From the NCBI GenBank assembly GCA_029215795.1, contig JARDYH010000004.1:217676017-217740016 (forward strand): a stretch of 64,000 bases of DNA. The letters run 5' to 3'. The DNA is from Anniella stebbinsi. Taxonomy: Eukaryota > Chordata > Lepidosauria > Squamata > Anniellidae. Each line of letters begins with the position of its first letter. Position 1 is the stretch's first letter. The notes beneath the pieces are model-generated. The model did not search any database and was not told the origin of the DNA. It saw nothing but the letters and a program-made list of their open reading frames with translations. This document shows positions 1-11,565 of this stretch, piece after piece. Position numbers and translations under genes: made by a program.

Positions 1-540
1 CTAAAAACAACTTTGAGCAACCAGCCAAACCTAAAAAAAACATTGTATACCAAGGGCTCCTCTAAACAAGCGATGTATTGCACGTTCGTGATTGGCCACT
101 CACAGAAGTTTGCATGTCCATTACATGATGTCATCAACAACCAGGATGTTTCCCGCGCTATCCCCTGGAAACCACGGTATTAAAAGAACCACTTTGAATG
201 TGGTAATATCTGGGGAAAAGTGGGATCTTCCACCACTAGATGCCGTTGTCTCAATGGAAGTGAACCGAGGGGAAGTATTCAATTCAAATCATGTGGTCGC
301 CCATCTCTGCTCATGTAATGCAGCCAATAATAACAATTGCACCAAGAAGCAAGAAGCACAAAGCCCCGGGTGAGCAATGCAATTTCGTCTTATTGTAGAG
401 ACAAACCCAGATAATGTAAGGAAAGGCCCTTCATGGATCTCACATATGTGCCTTGTGCTGTATTATAATTTCACAGTGTGGATTGGGTTTTGGTTTTTTT
501 AAATAACTCTTTCTTTCTTCTTTCTCTCTGCATGAACCAG
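1..540. other. Upstream of PLAC8 first coding exon, no gene seen
   Basis: I see no recognisable coding exon here. A 93-codon open frame at 92-373 on + resembles no family I know and is short enough to be chance. The last 40 bases before 541 are a pyrimidine-rich tract ending in AG, which fits the splice acceptor of the first PLAC8 coding exon. A non-coding PLAC8 first exon probably lies left of the window or unrecognised in this stretch. Confidence 0.5.
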
Positions 541-551
541 TGGCCTACCAA

Positions 552-654
552 ATGAACCCTCCGGTCATGATTCAGCCACAAGTGGTGATTGTCCAGCCAC
601 AAAGAGGCCAGTGGCAAACGGAGTTATGTGACTGTTGTAGCGACTGCGGAGTAT
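552..654 (+). CDS. PLAC8: PLAC8 coding exon 1 (start codon exon)
   Basis: The acceptor AG is at 539-540 after a pyrimidine tract, and exon sequence runs from 541 with the ATG at 552. The exon encodes 34 codons plus one base (the t of a split Cys codon) and ends at a GTGAGT donor at 655. It ends in the CSDCGVC motif. Confidence 0.92.
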
Positions 655-3600
655 GTGAGTTGACCATGCAAATATTTGTCTTCAGGGCTGTGATAGAGTC
701 CAGTTGAGCATGTGGAATTAAATGTTCCAGACCAGAAGCATTTCATGATGGAAATAACTCCTGTTTGTAATTCAGATTATGGGTGTTTACTAAGTAACGC
801 ACCACTGGGTTGAGAGTGGCAAGAACAATATAAACTCTGAATACTGTTGTATGAGTCCGAAATGGGACCCTCAGGTCCGTGTCTAGCCACCCAATACACA
901 GCAGACACGGTGGTAAGATCCAAACTCGAGTTTATTCGTTGCAAACGAAGGCTGTCTGTTAGGGATGTGTATTGTGTCGTTAAAATGTCCGATAATGATA
1001 CGATACGGTCGTTATCGGACATCCGATTAACGATAACGATACTGAAGGAATGAAGAGACACACACCGAGATGTTCTTGGCAGGAAGCATCTTTATTGTCT
1101 GTTAGCTTGGCTTATATAGATCTTTAGCAATGCTGTTTATGAAGACACAGCATGTTTCCACACAGTAGAACACACACACATAATAGCTGGTCATAGAACA
1201 ATACAATAGAGCACAGAATAAGAAGGCTACATAATTACTGCAACATTTGTTTATGGGCCGAGAAACTAGCTGGCCAGTGAGAACATTTTGTATGTAGCCG
1301 GAAAAGAGATTAGAGATAGGAAAAGAACAAGGTGAGAGGAAACGTCAGGGTTTGCCCTACAATGCTTTTCTCAGCTGTTCCCTTCATCATGCGATAGAAA
1401 AACCTCCGATAAATATCTGATCCGAAAATTTTCAGCCCGATTATGTCGGATTATTGGACTGCCATATAAATAAACCTATAACTTCTGTATTTTAAATGTT
1501 AGAGGCTGGTTGACCGGGCCTCACCTTTCAGAACGAGCACGATCTTTAAAAAATTCATAGAAAATTGAGGGTTTGAGCAATTGCTCTGATTTTTTTTCAC
1601 AAATGACCAGCCAGATCCCATCTTCAATGACCCACAAGTTTCAAGTTTTTATCTTTAAAAATGAAGAAGTTACAGTGGGGGGGGGGCTTTTGGGGGGCCC
1701 TATAACTTTTTAATTTGAAAAGATAGAGACATGAAACTTTTTGGACATTGCAGATTGGATCTTGCTAGTCCTGGCTCCCCAAGTTTCATGTCATTATCAT
1801 TTAAAATAAAAAAGTTATGCATGTCTTTCCCCCAATGCAAAGCCTATGAGAAAAAAAGCAGACAAGATGACAGCATAGAGGCCCAGTCAACCTCAATAAA
1901 GTTGCACAAACTTTAAGAAATTCATATAAAATCAAGGGTTGGGGGGGATCGATCTCAAATTTCATACACATGTGTAGCACATGTTGCTAAACATATGTGC
2001 CAAATTTCAGATCAATCCCTCCACCCCTGTATTTTATATTAATTTTTGAAAGATCATGCAACTTTTTGACAGGTCTGAATGAACGCACGTGGCGAGCTAT
2101 CATTCTGACCTGTCAGAACTTAAACGTTCTTTAATAAATTCATATAAAATCGAGGGTTGGAGGGATCAATCTCAAATTTCATACACATACTTAGGCATCC
2201 CATAAGCATTGTGACTAAGTTTCAAGCCTGTAACTTTGAAAATACAGAAGTTATAGGCATTTTTTTCTTTAAAAAAATCAGCTCTATAGGGCACAATGGG
2301 GCTGCAAATTAAATATTGGATTTCTGATCATTATCATAAAGATGATACAATTAACCTACGATATTATCAGAGACGATAATGTTTTTGGTCTGAAATTCCG
2401 ATAACGATACAATACGATATTTTCATGCATGCACATCCCTACTGTCTGTTACAAGACAGAAGCAGCCTCGAATGCCTGTTGTTCGAGGATTTTTATACAG
2501 TGTAACAAACAACTTACGTCACTACTATACATGTGCAGTACGCTGGCAGAAGAACTCTCAGAATCACTGTCTACTATCTTTGCGAAATCATGGAACACGG
2601 GTGAAGTGCCAGACGACTGGAGGAGGGCTTATGTTGTCCCTATCTTCAAAAAGGGCAAAAAGGAGGAACTTGGGGACTACAGACCAATCAGTCTGACATC
2701 CATCCCTGGAAAAAATTTGGAGCAGATTATAAAGAAGTCAATCTGTAAGCACCTTGAAAATAATGCAGTGATTATTAGAAGTCAGCATGGATTTGGCAAG
2801 AACAAATCCTGTCAAACTAGTTAGATCTCATTTTTTGATCAGGAACCTCCCTTGTGGACTGTGGGAATGCTGTGGATATAGTATATCTTGACTTCAGCAA
2901 AGCTTTTGACAAAGTGCCCCATGACATTCTGATTAACAAACTAGTGAAAAGTGGGCTAGATGGAACAATTATTAGGTGGATCTACAGTTGGCTACAGAAT
3001 CGGACTCGAAGAGTGCTTATCAATGGTACCATTTCACACTGGGGAGAGGTAACGAGCAGGGTACCGCAGGGCTCAGTCCTGGGCCCAGCGCTCTTCAACA
3101 TTTTTATTAATGATTTGGATGAGGAGGTGCAGGGAATGCTTATCAAATTTGCAGATGACACAAAATTGGGTGGGATCGCTAATACCTTGGAAGACAGAAA
3201 CAAACCCCAAAGTGATCTTGATAGACTGGAGCGCTGGGCTGAAAACAACAGAATGCAATTTAATAGGGATAAATGCCAAGTCTACACCTAGGAAAAAGAA
3301 ACCAAATGCACAGTTACGAGATGGGGGATACTTGGCTCAGCAATATGACAAGCAAGAAGGATCTTGGAATTGTTGTAGATCACAAGCTGAATATGAGCCA
3401 ACAGTGTGATGTGGCTGCAGAAAAAGCAAATGCTATTTTAGGCTGCATTAATAGAAGTATAGCTTCCAAATCGCGCTAGGTACTGGTTCCCCTCTTTTTG
3501 GCACTGGTTAGGCCCCATCTTGAGTATTGCGTCCAGTTCTGGGCACCACCCTTCAAGAAGGATGCAGACAATTTGGAGCATGTTCAGAGGAGGGCAACGA

Positions 3601-6600
3601 GGATGATGAGGGGTCTGAAAACAAAGCCCTATGAGGAGAAATTGAAAGAACGAGGCATGTTTAGCCTTGAGAAGAGAAGATTGAAGGGAGACATGATAGC
3701 ACTCTTCAAATACTTGAAAGGTTGTTATACAGAGGAGGGCCAGGATCTCTTCTCGATAAACCCAGAGCGCAGGACACAGAATAATGGGCTCAAGTTACAG
3801 GAAGCCAGATTCCGGCTAGACATTAGGAAATGTTGACTGTTAGAGCAATACGACAATGGAACCAATGACCTAGGGAGGTGGTGGGTTCTCCCACACTAGA
3901 GGCATTCAAGAGGCAGCTGGACAACCATCTGTCAGGGATGCTTTAAGGTCGATTCCTGCATTGAGCAGGGGGTTGGACTCGATGGCCTTATAGGCCCCTT
4001 CCAGCTCTACCATTCTATGATTCAATTATTCTTAGCCGAACTCAATGCATTTCAATGTAAGCCAGCGCCCTTTGGTGCAGTGCAGGTACTTTCTAAGATA
4101 TGTATGGTGAAGCTACTACGCACGCTTGAGCTGTTGTTGAGCAGGTGGGATGTGTAACTGATCCCGCAGGTGTTGCATGGCGGCACGGTCGATGAGCGCA
4201 TGCACCACCTACGCTTCAACGGACAAATGTGGTCAACTGACAAATGCTGTCTGGCACAAAGCCTTCTCAGCATTTTGGAAATGTCACGCAGGTGGCTGTG
4301 GTTAGGTTCAAGTTACTTTAAGCAATACACATGTCCTATGTTTTTATGAGAAACACATTCTTCATGGTCATCATAGTTATGAAATCTCAGTTCTCTCTCG
4401 ACCAGGAGTGTTACACTCAACTAGGGAAATGTCAGGGTGAAATTTTTAGCCTTACCCGCTGCAACTAAAGACTCCCCTCTCAATTCTTGTTGTTACTTTC
4501 ATTTTCTTACTTCCTTCTATAGTTGCTTTTTGCTTAATGAAGGAAAAATCCAGTGCCTGTTTCGTAGGGTGACCCTATGGAAAGGAGGACAGGGCTCCTG
4601 TACCTTTAACAGTTGCATAGGAAAGGGAATTTCAGCAGGGGTCATTTGTATGCATGCAGCACCTGGTGAAATTCCCTCTTCAGCACAACAGTTAAAGCTG
4701 TACGAACCCCACCCTCTTGACCATTTTTTAAAAATTATTTTGTGGCTGTTGTATCTAATAGCCAGTAATACAAATTCTTGGAGGATCATTCAAAAATCTT
4801 TGAGAGCCTAAAAGGAACACCCCTACATCCTATAGCAATGAATTTTAGGAGTCAATTTCACCATGACTTTCACTTAGCCCCAAATCTGTCAAAGCGATGG
4901 ATTGTGAGCTGGGAAAAAGAAAGGAAGCAAAGTAATTTTTCACAATGGAGGGAAGTAAATTCCAGATCCTTCTCCTTTTCTCAAGGACTAGTGTAAAGCC
5001 CACGTCGCCATTGGCGCCCGTAGTGCTACTCCTTTCTTGCTTTTTTGGGTACCTCTAGATGGCTTATTTGCGTCTCCTTTACTTCGTTCTGATGGCATTT
5101 TGGACAGACGAGCGGAATGCAAATCAGACATCTATGCGATTTATAGCCTCTGTTAATGCGCATTTCCACGGTGTCGATTTACTGCGACTTTAAATTTGTC
5201 TACGAAGTTCAAGCTTATTATCGTCATGTAACCCTACTGACCATTCGGATTAATACTAATCGTGGGCATAGTTTGGTGGGCAGGGCTGGTGATATCATGA
5301 GTGAATGACTGCCCCTTCGTTGCTAGAGGAAGGGGGTTGGGAAAAGGATGTGCTGTTCATTTTGAGTATTTGAGATCTGCTAAGGCTTCATATCTACTTC
5401 ATTTCCCTCTCTCTGTCTTGCTGGGATCCTGGCTGGAAAAAGGCAGGGGAACTTCTCTCTGTGCGAGAGAGTTCCTGGCATTGAGCTGCCATCTTGTGTG
5501 CTGTTACTCAGGAGTCAGGTGCATTGAGCAGGTAGGGGGAACTTGCTCCCTGGGAAGCGTGGCGCAGGACGTGCTCTCATTTTGTCCCTAATTCAAGCCT
5601 CATTGAACTCTGAGGTTCACATTTCCAGGTGCTAGTGAATTTCGTGTTCAAGTTCCTTTTACTGCCTGAAATCTTCTTCGGCAAAGCAGTTTAATACAAA
5701 ATCAAGCCCACAGGATGTTTCCAAGGAGACCCGATTTGCAACAGATTAACATCTGAAAGAGAAATGATCTTTCTATCTGACAGGAAGAGACTGCAATGTA
5801 ACTTGCTTTAACAGTTTTACCAGGTGGGCAGGGGTAACGAACGGCAGGAAACGCAGCAGTGAGTGGTACCAAAAGCCACTAGGGTGGTACTTTCCTCAAC
5901 TTTTCCTCGTTCAAGGCTCGATCTATGCTCCATCTATGATGCAAATCTATGCATATAAACAATTGCAAGGCGCACTATATGAAGCCTGTAATGTACCTTC
6001 ACGGCTCTCATCTATCGCTATTAGATGTAAATTCAAATATAGGAAAAAGCGCATATTCGGAGAAACAGGCACCAAAGCGACATCATATAGAGGGACCCTT
6101 TGCCTCTCAGTCACCTCACCACAGAAGGGCTGATGAATAATGCACATGGGTGTCAGGAGGGATTTTCTGTAATTTTCTATAATGTCCTGGAATGACACAC
6201 TTTTCCCTTTAAGACCGCCATTAGTGTGGCAGGGGAGGTGATGCGCTTTCCAGAGGCCCTTATTGGAACAGTGGGGAGCAGGAATAACATGCTTTCCCCT
6301 CCACTTTGCCAGTCGGGGCCTTCAGGGTAATGGTAGCTGCCAATAGCATGGCGGGGGGAATGACGCACTTTCCGGAGCGCCCCCCCCCCCCCCGCTCCCA
6401 TTGGGTGTCCTCTTTTTTGGTTTCCCAGATATGGTCACCCTAGCCATTGGCATGAAAGGGTGAAGTGGGCAATTTCCAGAGCCTTGGGAAATCACACATT
6501 TCCCCCCTTTCCCAGGCCAATGGGGGCCTTAAAGGCCCCACTGATGCAAGGCTTGCCTGCAGAGGGGGAAAGTGCCCAATTTCAGCAGGGGTGCCTGACT

Positions 6601-9508
6601 GGGTCTGTGAGGGCCAGACACGAGGGGATCCACCACCCTCATGGACCCAGTCAGACACTCACGACAACACTAACTGTAGGGTTTTTTTTTTAAAAAAAGT
6701 ATGGCTTGTCATTTAGTCATTATCAGTACTACACTCTGCTGGGTGATGTCCTACCAAGGTTTTTAATGCTCTGCTCTCCCTCTAAATAGGTCTCTGTGGA
6801 ATGTTTTGCTTCCAGTGTTTGGGGTGCCAAGTGGCCGCAGACATGAACGAATGCTGCCTCTGTGGCACAAGCATGTCAATAAGGGCTGTCTACAGGACAA
6901 AATACGGCATCCCGGTAAGTGGATTAACTCACCCAGAGGTGAGCAGACACCAGGCTTGTGGGGTTGCTGTGACTAGAACCCCAAGACTGACTAGTCAGAA
7001 CCAGGTGCGAAAAAAATGGCTCAGGGAGACGGACCCATACTTAGAACTGAGAATGCAAAGCCCCAAGCCTTGATATACCTGCTCTGTATGTAGGCCGCTG
7101 TATGTAATTTGGTTCTTGCAAGCGAACTGCATGACGGGATTGAAAGTTGTTTGCACCTGAATGTGCTGTAATGCTTAACTGGAATTTCTAACTGTCAAGG
7201 CCCTGACCATCCAGGCCAATCTGACATGGCTAGAAGGCCACCTGTTGACAAGGTATAATGAAGATGTTTTCTTTGATCTGTCTTTGTTTTGCTTCAGAAT
7301 TTTACCAACAGCTAATTAGTTAAGATACTAATAAGTACAAATATACCTGCTTTTCAAAAGGCTAGTTGAGAAGTTATTTGTCTGTAAGACTCTTTCCATG
7401 CAGCTGCATTACGTTCAATAAAACAGAGTTGCCTTACAACCAAAGTGGATTTTTATCCTGGACAGAACCAAAGAGCCTTGTGCCTCTGAGCACACAGTCA
7501 TCCTAGGGATTCGTTTTCAGCCCTAGAACTCAGCCCCCAGTCCTTTCCCACAAAAGTCCGCTCCAAAGCTTCCTTGACTTTAGTAACAGTGGAGGCTGGT
7601 GGCTCCAATTTTGGTGGGACTGTAAATCCAGTCTAGGTTTCAGTCAGAACCCTAAAGGAGCTATCCAAGGTGCTTAACCTATATTCCGGTTTCAGGTTGG
7701 CTACCTCCTTTAGAATTCTGTCTGCTTCTGACTGAAACCCAGAATGGATTCACAGCCCCACTGAAATTGGAGCCATCAGCCCCCTCTGGCTTATAGGGAA
7801 GAAGTTTTGTTCTTGCCATTGCGATTGCCAAGCAACTAGGAGTCAGATGCCCTTGCTAATCGATTGCAAAATAACCCAGAGATCTGCCAGGAGATCCTAT
7901 TCTACCCTTTCTGACTGCTTTTTGCTGTTTGAATATACTATCCATAGAATCATAGAATGGTAGAGTTCGAAAGGGCCTATAAGGCCATCGAGTCCAACCC
8001 CCTGCTCAATGCAGGAATCCACCTTAAAGTATCCCTGACAGATGGCTGTCCAGCTGCCACTGGAATGCCTCTAGTGTGGGAGAGCCCACAATCTCCCTAG
8101 GTCATTGGTTCCATTGTTGTACTGCTCTAACAATCAGGAAGCTTTTCTTGATGTCCAGCTGGAATCTGGCTTCCCGTAACCTGAGCCCATTATTCCATGT
8201 CCTGCACTCTGGGATGATCGAGAATTGATCCTGGCCCTCTTCTGTGTGACAACCTTTCAAGTATTTTAAGAGTGCTATCATGTCTCCCTTCAGTCTTCTC
8301 TTCTCAAGGCTTTTATACAAAATGTATCTCTCTTTATTGCCTTTCACAAAGCTCTCCTCCAGGCAGAAATAGGGACTCAGAAGCTCCTCTGCTTTTTTTT
8401 TTTATTAGAAGATATCTCATTCTTTGCTTTGAACATATCAACACAATGCACTTGAATTTGATTTTATACCAGGTTGTCATGGTGTGTCTCCCCCATCCTG
8501 CCCGAGAATTGTGGGGATATTAGTTTGAGGGTGCTGAGAATTTCATAATTCCCCTTTACAGAATTATAGTTCCCAAGATTCCCTAGGGAGAAAGATAGTG
8601 AACCCTAGCTTTACTACAATCCTGTGCACATTTACCTGGGAGGAAACACTACTGAATACAATAGGGCTTATTTCTGAGTAAATATCAGGTCCAGCTCTGG
8701 GTTTGAGCCAGCCCTGGGAAAATGCCCTCAGTGCAACTGTTACTGCAGTGGGAGATTTTCAATACCTCTTTCACGACTATTGGATATCAATGTGACACTT
8801 CTGGAATGATGCATCTCTTTTTTCAGGTGCTTCCAGGCATAGGACTCCTAGTACTACCAAAAGACTTAATGCAGTTATTTGGTTTTTCCCCCTCCTCGTT
8901 TCTTTTTGAAAGGAAAAAGGGTGAAAATAACAGTGGGAAAGCATGGGATGGTTACCGATGAAGGGTTACGAGGGTCATCCGAACCCTTGAAAAATATATA
9001 ATCACTGACTCTCATATGGTGTATGAGATAATGCTGTCCCAAGTCATTTAGATCTTCAAATGTCAATACCAGCACCTCCATCTGGAACCAGAAACAAACA
9101 GTCAGCCAATGTGAATGATATGGAATAGGAACAATATAATGTGAACTACGAGCTCTCACAAGTGTTCTAGTTGTCACATTCTGTATTGGTTGTAGTTTCC
9201 AAATCATCTTCAAGGGGAGCCCCACATAGAGCACATTACAGTAATCTAACCTGGATGTAACCAAGGCACATGTCACTGTGGTATGGTTGCTTTCTTTAGA
9301 GAGGGGCTGCAGCCGTGAACAAACCTGCTGGTCAAAGCACTTTACATCCATATATAATGCTTTTCTTCAAATATATATATATATATTGTTATTCATTTAA
9401 CAGGGATCCCTCTGCGATGACTTCTGCGCTGTCTTGTGTTGCCCTCACTGTGCCCTTTGCCAACTCAGGAGAGACATCAAGAGAAGACGAGAACTGGGAA
9501 TCTTCTAG
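552..9508 (+). CDS. PLAC8: PLAC8, placenta-specific 8 (onzin), whole coding span
   Basis: Three exons (552-654, 6790-6914, 9404-9508) join in phase into a 110-residue protein; human PLAC8 has 115. The N-terminus (residues 1-20) is a short hydrophobic, proline- and glutamine-rich stretch. The PLAC8 cysteine-rich domain follows, with the signature blocks [37 protein letters not shown] and [20 protein letters not shown], all close to the human protein as I remember it. The start at 552 is the first ATG after the acceptor at 539-540 and fits the family N-terminus. The family comprises small cysteine-rich proteins linked to differentiation, autophagy and immune cells; the biochemical activity is not settled. 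The gene lies tail to tail with COPS4, as in human. The close paralogue cornifelin is the alternative, but the sequence and the neighbours favour PLAC8. Confidence 0.95.
960..2441. mobile_element. Non-autonomous hAT-type DNA transposon
   Basis: The ends are inverted: TAGGGATGTG at 960 and CACATCCCTA ending at 2441. The element is flanked by a perfect 8-bp direct repeat, CTGTCTGT, at 952-959 and 2442-2449. An 8-bp duplication with a TAGGG start is typical of hAT. Subterminal copies of a CGATAACGAT-like motif sit inside both ends. No transposase frame is present. The stretch at about 1050-1385, with an antisense polyadenylation signal, may be a further insertion. Confidence 0.85.
2535..4023 (+). 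mobile_element. CR1 LINE fragment, reverse transcriptase 3' half
   Basis: Broken frames encode the CR1 reverse transcriptase: DYRPISLTS near 2680-2700, [13 protein letters not shown] at about 2885-2920, [10 protein letters not shown] at about 3056-3085 and the catalytic FADDTKLGG at about 3150-3175. The C-terminal [11 protein letters not shown] and LEKRRLKGD blocks follow. The 3' end has the CR1-type tail with TTCTATGATTC at about 4011-4022. Frameshifts and a stop at 2822 show it is dead. Confidence 0.9.
4565..4728 (+). mobile_element. Half copy of foldback MITE (TAGGGTGACC family)
   Basis: It starts TAGGGTGACC and carries the CTTTAACAGTTG, GGGAATTTCAGCAGG and GGTGAAATTCCCTC blocks shared with 10628-10947, 17199-17519 and 63452-63660. 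The distal part has decayed, so the right end is uncertain. Confidence 0.75.
6790..6914 (+). CDS. PLAC8: PLAC8 coding exon 2
   Basis: The acceptor AG is at 6788-6789. The first two bases complete the split Cys codon, then 41 codons run to a GTAAGT donor at 6915. It carries the most conserved part of the family, [17 protein letters not shown], followed by YRTKYGIP. Confidence 0.95.
7940..8345 (-). mobile_element. CR1 LINE 3' fragment, antisense
   Basis: The - strand encodes the C-terminal CR1 block [19 protein letters not shown], followed by the usual 3' end, which reads on + as atagaatcatagaatggtag near 7945. It is 5' truncated at about 8345. Confidence 0.88.
8955..9355 (-). mobile_element. 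L2-type LINE fragment, antisense
   Basis: The - strand frame at 8875-9351 contains [16 protein letters not shown], a hallmark of the C-terminal end of vertebrate L2-clade reverse transcriptases. The same motif recurs in the L2-type element near 47.5 kb. It ends about 50 bp before PLAC8 exon 3. Confidence 0.8.
9371..9386. repeat. (AT)n microsatellite next to PLAC8 exon 3
   Basis: A short run of AT dinucleotides ends 17 bases before the acceptor of the last PLAC8 coding exon, within the region where the branch point and pyrimidine tract would be expected. Confidence 0.85.
9404..9508 (+). CDS. PLAC8: PLAC8 coding exon 3 with stop codon
   Basis: The acceptor AG is at 9402-9403, only about 15 bases after an (AT)n tract. 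It encodes 34 residues, including [19 protein letters not shown], then TAG at 9506-9508, matching the C-terminal end of the human protein. A spliced 3' UTR exon may follow. Confidence 0.95.
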   Translation, partial: GSLCDDFCAVLCCPHCALCQLRRDIKRRRELGIF

Positions 9509-10524
9509 GAAGGTTGTTAGTTTTGCTTGCAGGGTTTAATGACTGGAGAATCCCATGTAGAATCACGACATGGAGTTAATTGACCCATTTCTCAGATCAT
9601 TCAGTGGCAAAGTCCTTAAGTGCAGATTAGTCTAAAAATAATTTAAAAAGACATTTCCCAGAATTCTCACTTGATTATGACCCAAAAAAGAGAAATTAGA
9701 TTGGGGCAATGCAGATAAAGGTTGGCTTAATTTGTAATGGTTGGAAGCAACGGGGATCCCTTTACTTTCTCCCATCGAAGTGAATTGTTGCTGTCACATC
9801 TATGGGAAAAATAAGGGTTGTATTCGAGTATACCACTGCAGTGAAGGCAAAATCTGCCCTCTACCTCCAGCACTGGGTGACATGGACCTCACTGGTGCAT
9901 CCCACAGCAGATAACCTACTGATGGTCCTTGCAACACAAGCGTTTTCTCAGACCCACACTCTGCCTACTATTGCTGTGGGTATTTTGCTAAAATATAAGG
10001 AATCCACTCCTAAACACCCTTTCTAGGAAGCAGATCCTAGAAAGTTTAGGGTCGTTTCCCACTACCCCACCACACACACATGCATTGTCCCAGATGAAGA
10101 ATACAGCTATTTCTGGAAGAACGAAGATGTTTATACTTTCCCAACACCTCCATGAAGCTACTAACTCCCATCTATTTTCTCCACTGACACTCTTTTCTCA
10201 TCTTTCGGTGTGTTCAAACCTCTTTGACAGGAAATTCTTCTTGGGACTCTTTCCTCTATACTTAAAACCAGGAAGTTGTGAAATGTCAGAATCCCATTTT
10301 TCACAAGCTCTGCTCCAAAAAGTGATTGTCTCCTTAAAAAGAAAGGAAGGAAAGTGTGCATACGGTGCAGCCCTGAGATTTGTATTATTATTTACATCCC
10401 TCCTTTTTTCCTTCTACAAAGAACATCAGGTGGCTTACGAAAAACATAAGGTGGCTCGATGAAAATGTCAATCCAATGTGCGGCCACTGTAAAGAAGGCA
10501 AACTCTATGTTTGAGAATAAAAAC

Positions 10525-11395
10525 TGCCAGTATCCTACCGCTTTTATACAAACATATAGTGTGACCACACTTTGAGTACGGTGTACAGTTCTGGTCACTA
10601 CACCTAAAATGAAAGTATTATAAAGCTTAGGCTGACCAGATAAAATCCAGGCCAGGCCTCATTTAACTTTAACAGTTGTAGAGAAAAGGGAATTTCAACC
10701 AGTGTCATTTGTATGCAATTAGTTCCTAGTTAAATTCCCTCTTCATCACAACAGTTAAAGTTGCAGGGGCCCTGCCTTCTTTTGTATCTGGTCACTCTAG
10801 TGTAGTGCCTGCACCTTTAACTGTTGTGATGAAGAGGGAATTTCACCAGGAACTAATTGCATACAAATGACACCTGCTGAAATTCCCTTTTCTCTACAAC
10901 TGTTAAAGTTACATGAGCCCTGACCTGGATTTTATCTGGTCACCCTAATAAAGCTGGAAAAAGTGCAGAAACGGGCAACTAAAACGATTAAGGAGCTGGA
11001 GCATCTCCCCTATGAAGGAAGGTTACAACAGTTGGGACTGCTCAGCTTGGAAAAGAGGAGGCTAAGGAGAGACCTGATAGAGGTGTACAAATTATGCATG
11101 GTGAGAATGTGGATAGGGAGACATTTCTCTCTCTCTCCCATAATACTAGAACCCAGGGTCATCCCATGAAGCTGATTGGTGGGAGATTCAGGATGAATAA
11201 AAGGAAGTACTTCTTCACCCAGCACATAGTTAAACTATGAAATTCGCTACCACAAGAAGTAGCGATGGCCACCAATTTGGATGGCTTTGAAAGGGGGTTG
11301 GATAAATTCCTGGAGAAGGCTATCAATGGCTACTAGTCCTGAAAGTTATGTGCTACTTCCCTTGGTCTGATGCAGCATGGCTCTTCTTATGTTCT
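10525..11395 (+). mobile_element. CR1-related LINE, split by a MITE
   Basis: Coding remnants of the CR1 C-terminal part (RPHFEYCVQFW-like near 10560-10600, [12 protein letters not shown] at about 11040-11075) lie on both sides of the MITE at 10628-10947. The 3' part matches, in reverse, the fragments at 14199-14817, including a GATGCAGCATGGCTCTTCTT segment. The MITE landed in an existing CR1 copy. Confidence 0.75.
10628..10947. mobile_element. Composite foldback MITE, hAT-like, 8-bp TSD
   Basis: The 320-bp element starts TAGGCTGACC and ends GGTCACCCTA. It is flanked by a perfect 8-bp duplication, ATAAAGCT, at 10620-10627 and 10948-10955. Its two arms of about 143 bp are near-perfect inverted copies. 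A third terminus, CTGGTCACTCTAG, sits in the centre at about 10790-10801, as if one monomer were followed by an inverted monomer lacking its inner end. It encodes no protein. Confidence 0.85.
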
Positions 11396-11404
11396 TACAT
11401 GATC

Positions 11405-11565
11405 TTTCTTCTCTCCATTTTATCCTCACAATAACCCTGTGAGTTGGATAGGCCGACAGTCAGTGACTGGCCCAATGTTATCCAGTGAGCTTCATGGACA
11501 AGTGGGTAACGGATCTCTGACAACCCAGTCCAACACTCTAACCACTATACCACATTGGCCTTTGC
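11405..11565 (-). repeat. MIR-like SINE, antisense
   Basis: The + strand reads TCCTCACAATAACCCTGTGAG, then a diverged core, then CTCTAACCACTATACCAC. These are the reverse complements of the MIR-type tail and of the tRNA-like head (TATAGTGGTTAGAG). It lies between the PLAC8 coding end and its possible 3' UTR exon. Confidence 0.7.

Larger units (their letters stand above)
655..6789. other. PLAC8 intron 1: transposon-rich
   Basis: It holds a non-autonomous hAT element (960-2441), a CR1 LINE (about 2535-4023) and a half copy of the foldback MITE (4565-4728). The GC-rich stretches at 5000-5600 and 6180-6660 look repeat-derived, but I cannot assign them. No further exon is recognised. Confidence 0.6.
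6915..9403. other. PLAC8 intron 2
   Basis: It contains an antisense CR1 3' fragment (about 7945-8345) and an antisense L2-type reverse-transcriptase fragment (about 8955-9355). A MITE remnant lies near 8610-8700, and a short (AT)n lies just before the acceptor. The section around 7560-7790 has weak internal inverted similarity. No coding exon is seen. Confidence 0.6.

Noticed and set aside
92..373. 93-codon frame at the left edge
   Set aside because: It has no recognisable domain or splice context tied to PLAC8, and its length is compatible with chance.
1050..1385. Possible solo LTR inside the hAT element
   Set aside because: TGAAGGAA and TTCCCTTCA ends look LTR-like, but I found no target duplication and no primer-binding site.
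2429..3836. Several open frames read as possible host genes
   Set aside because: All are pieces of a CR1 reverse transcriptase with frameshifts, not a host gene.
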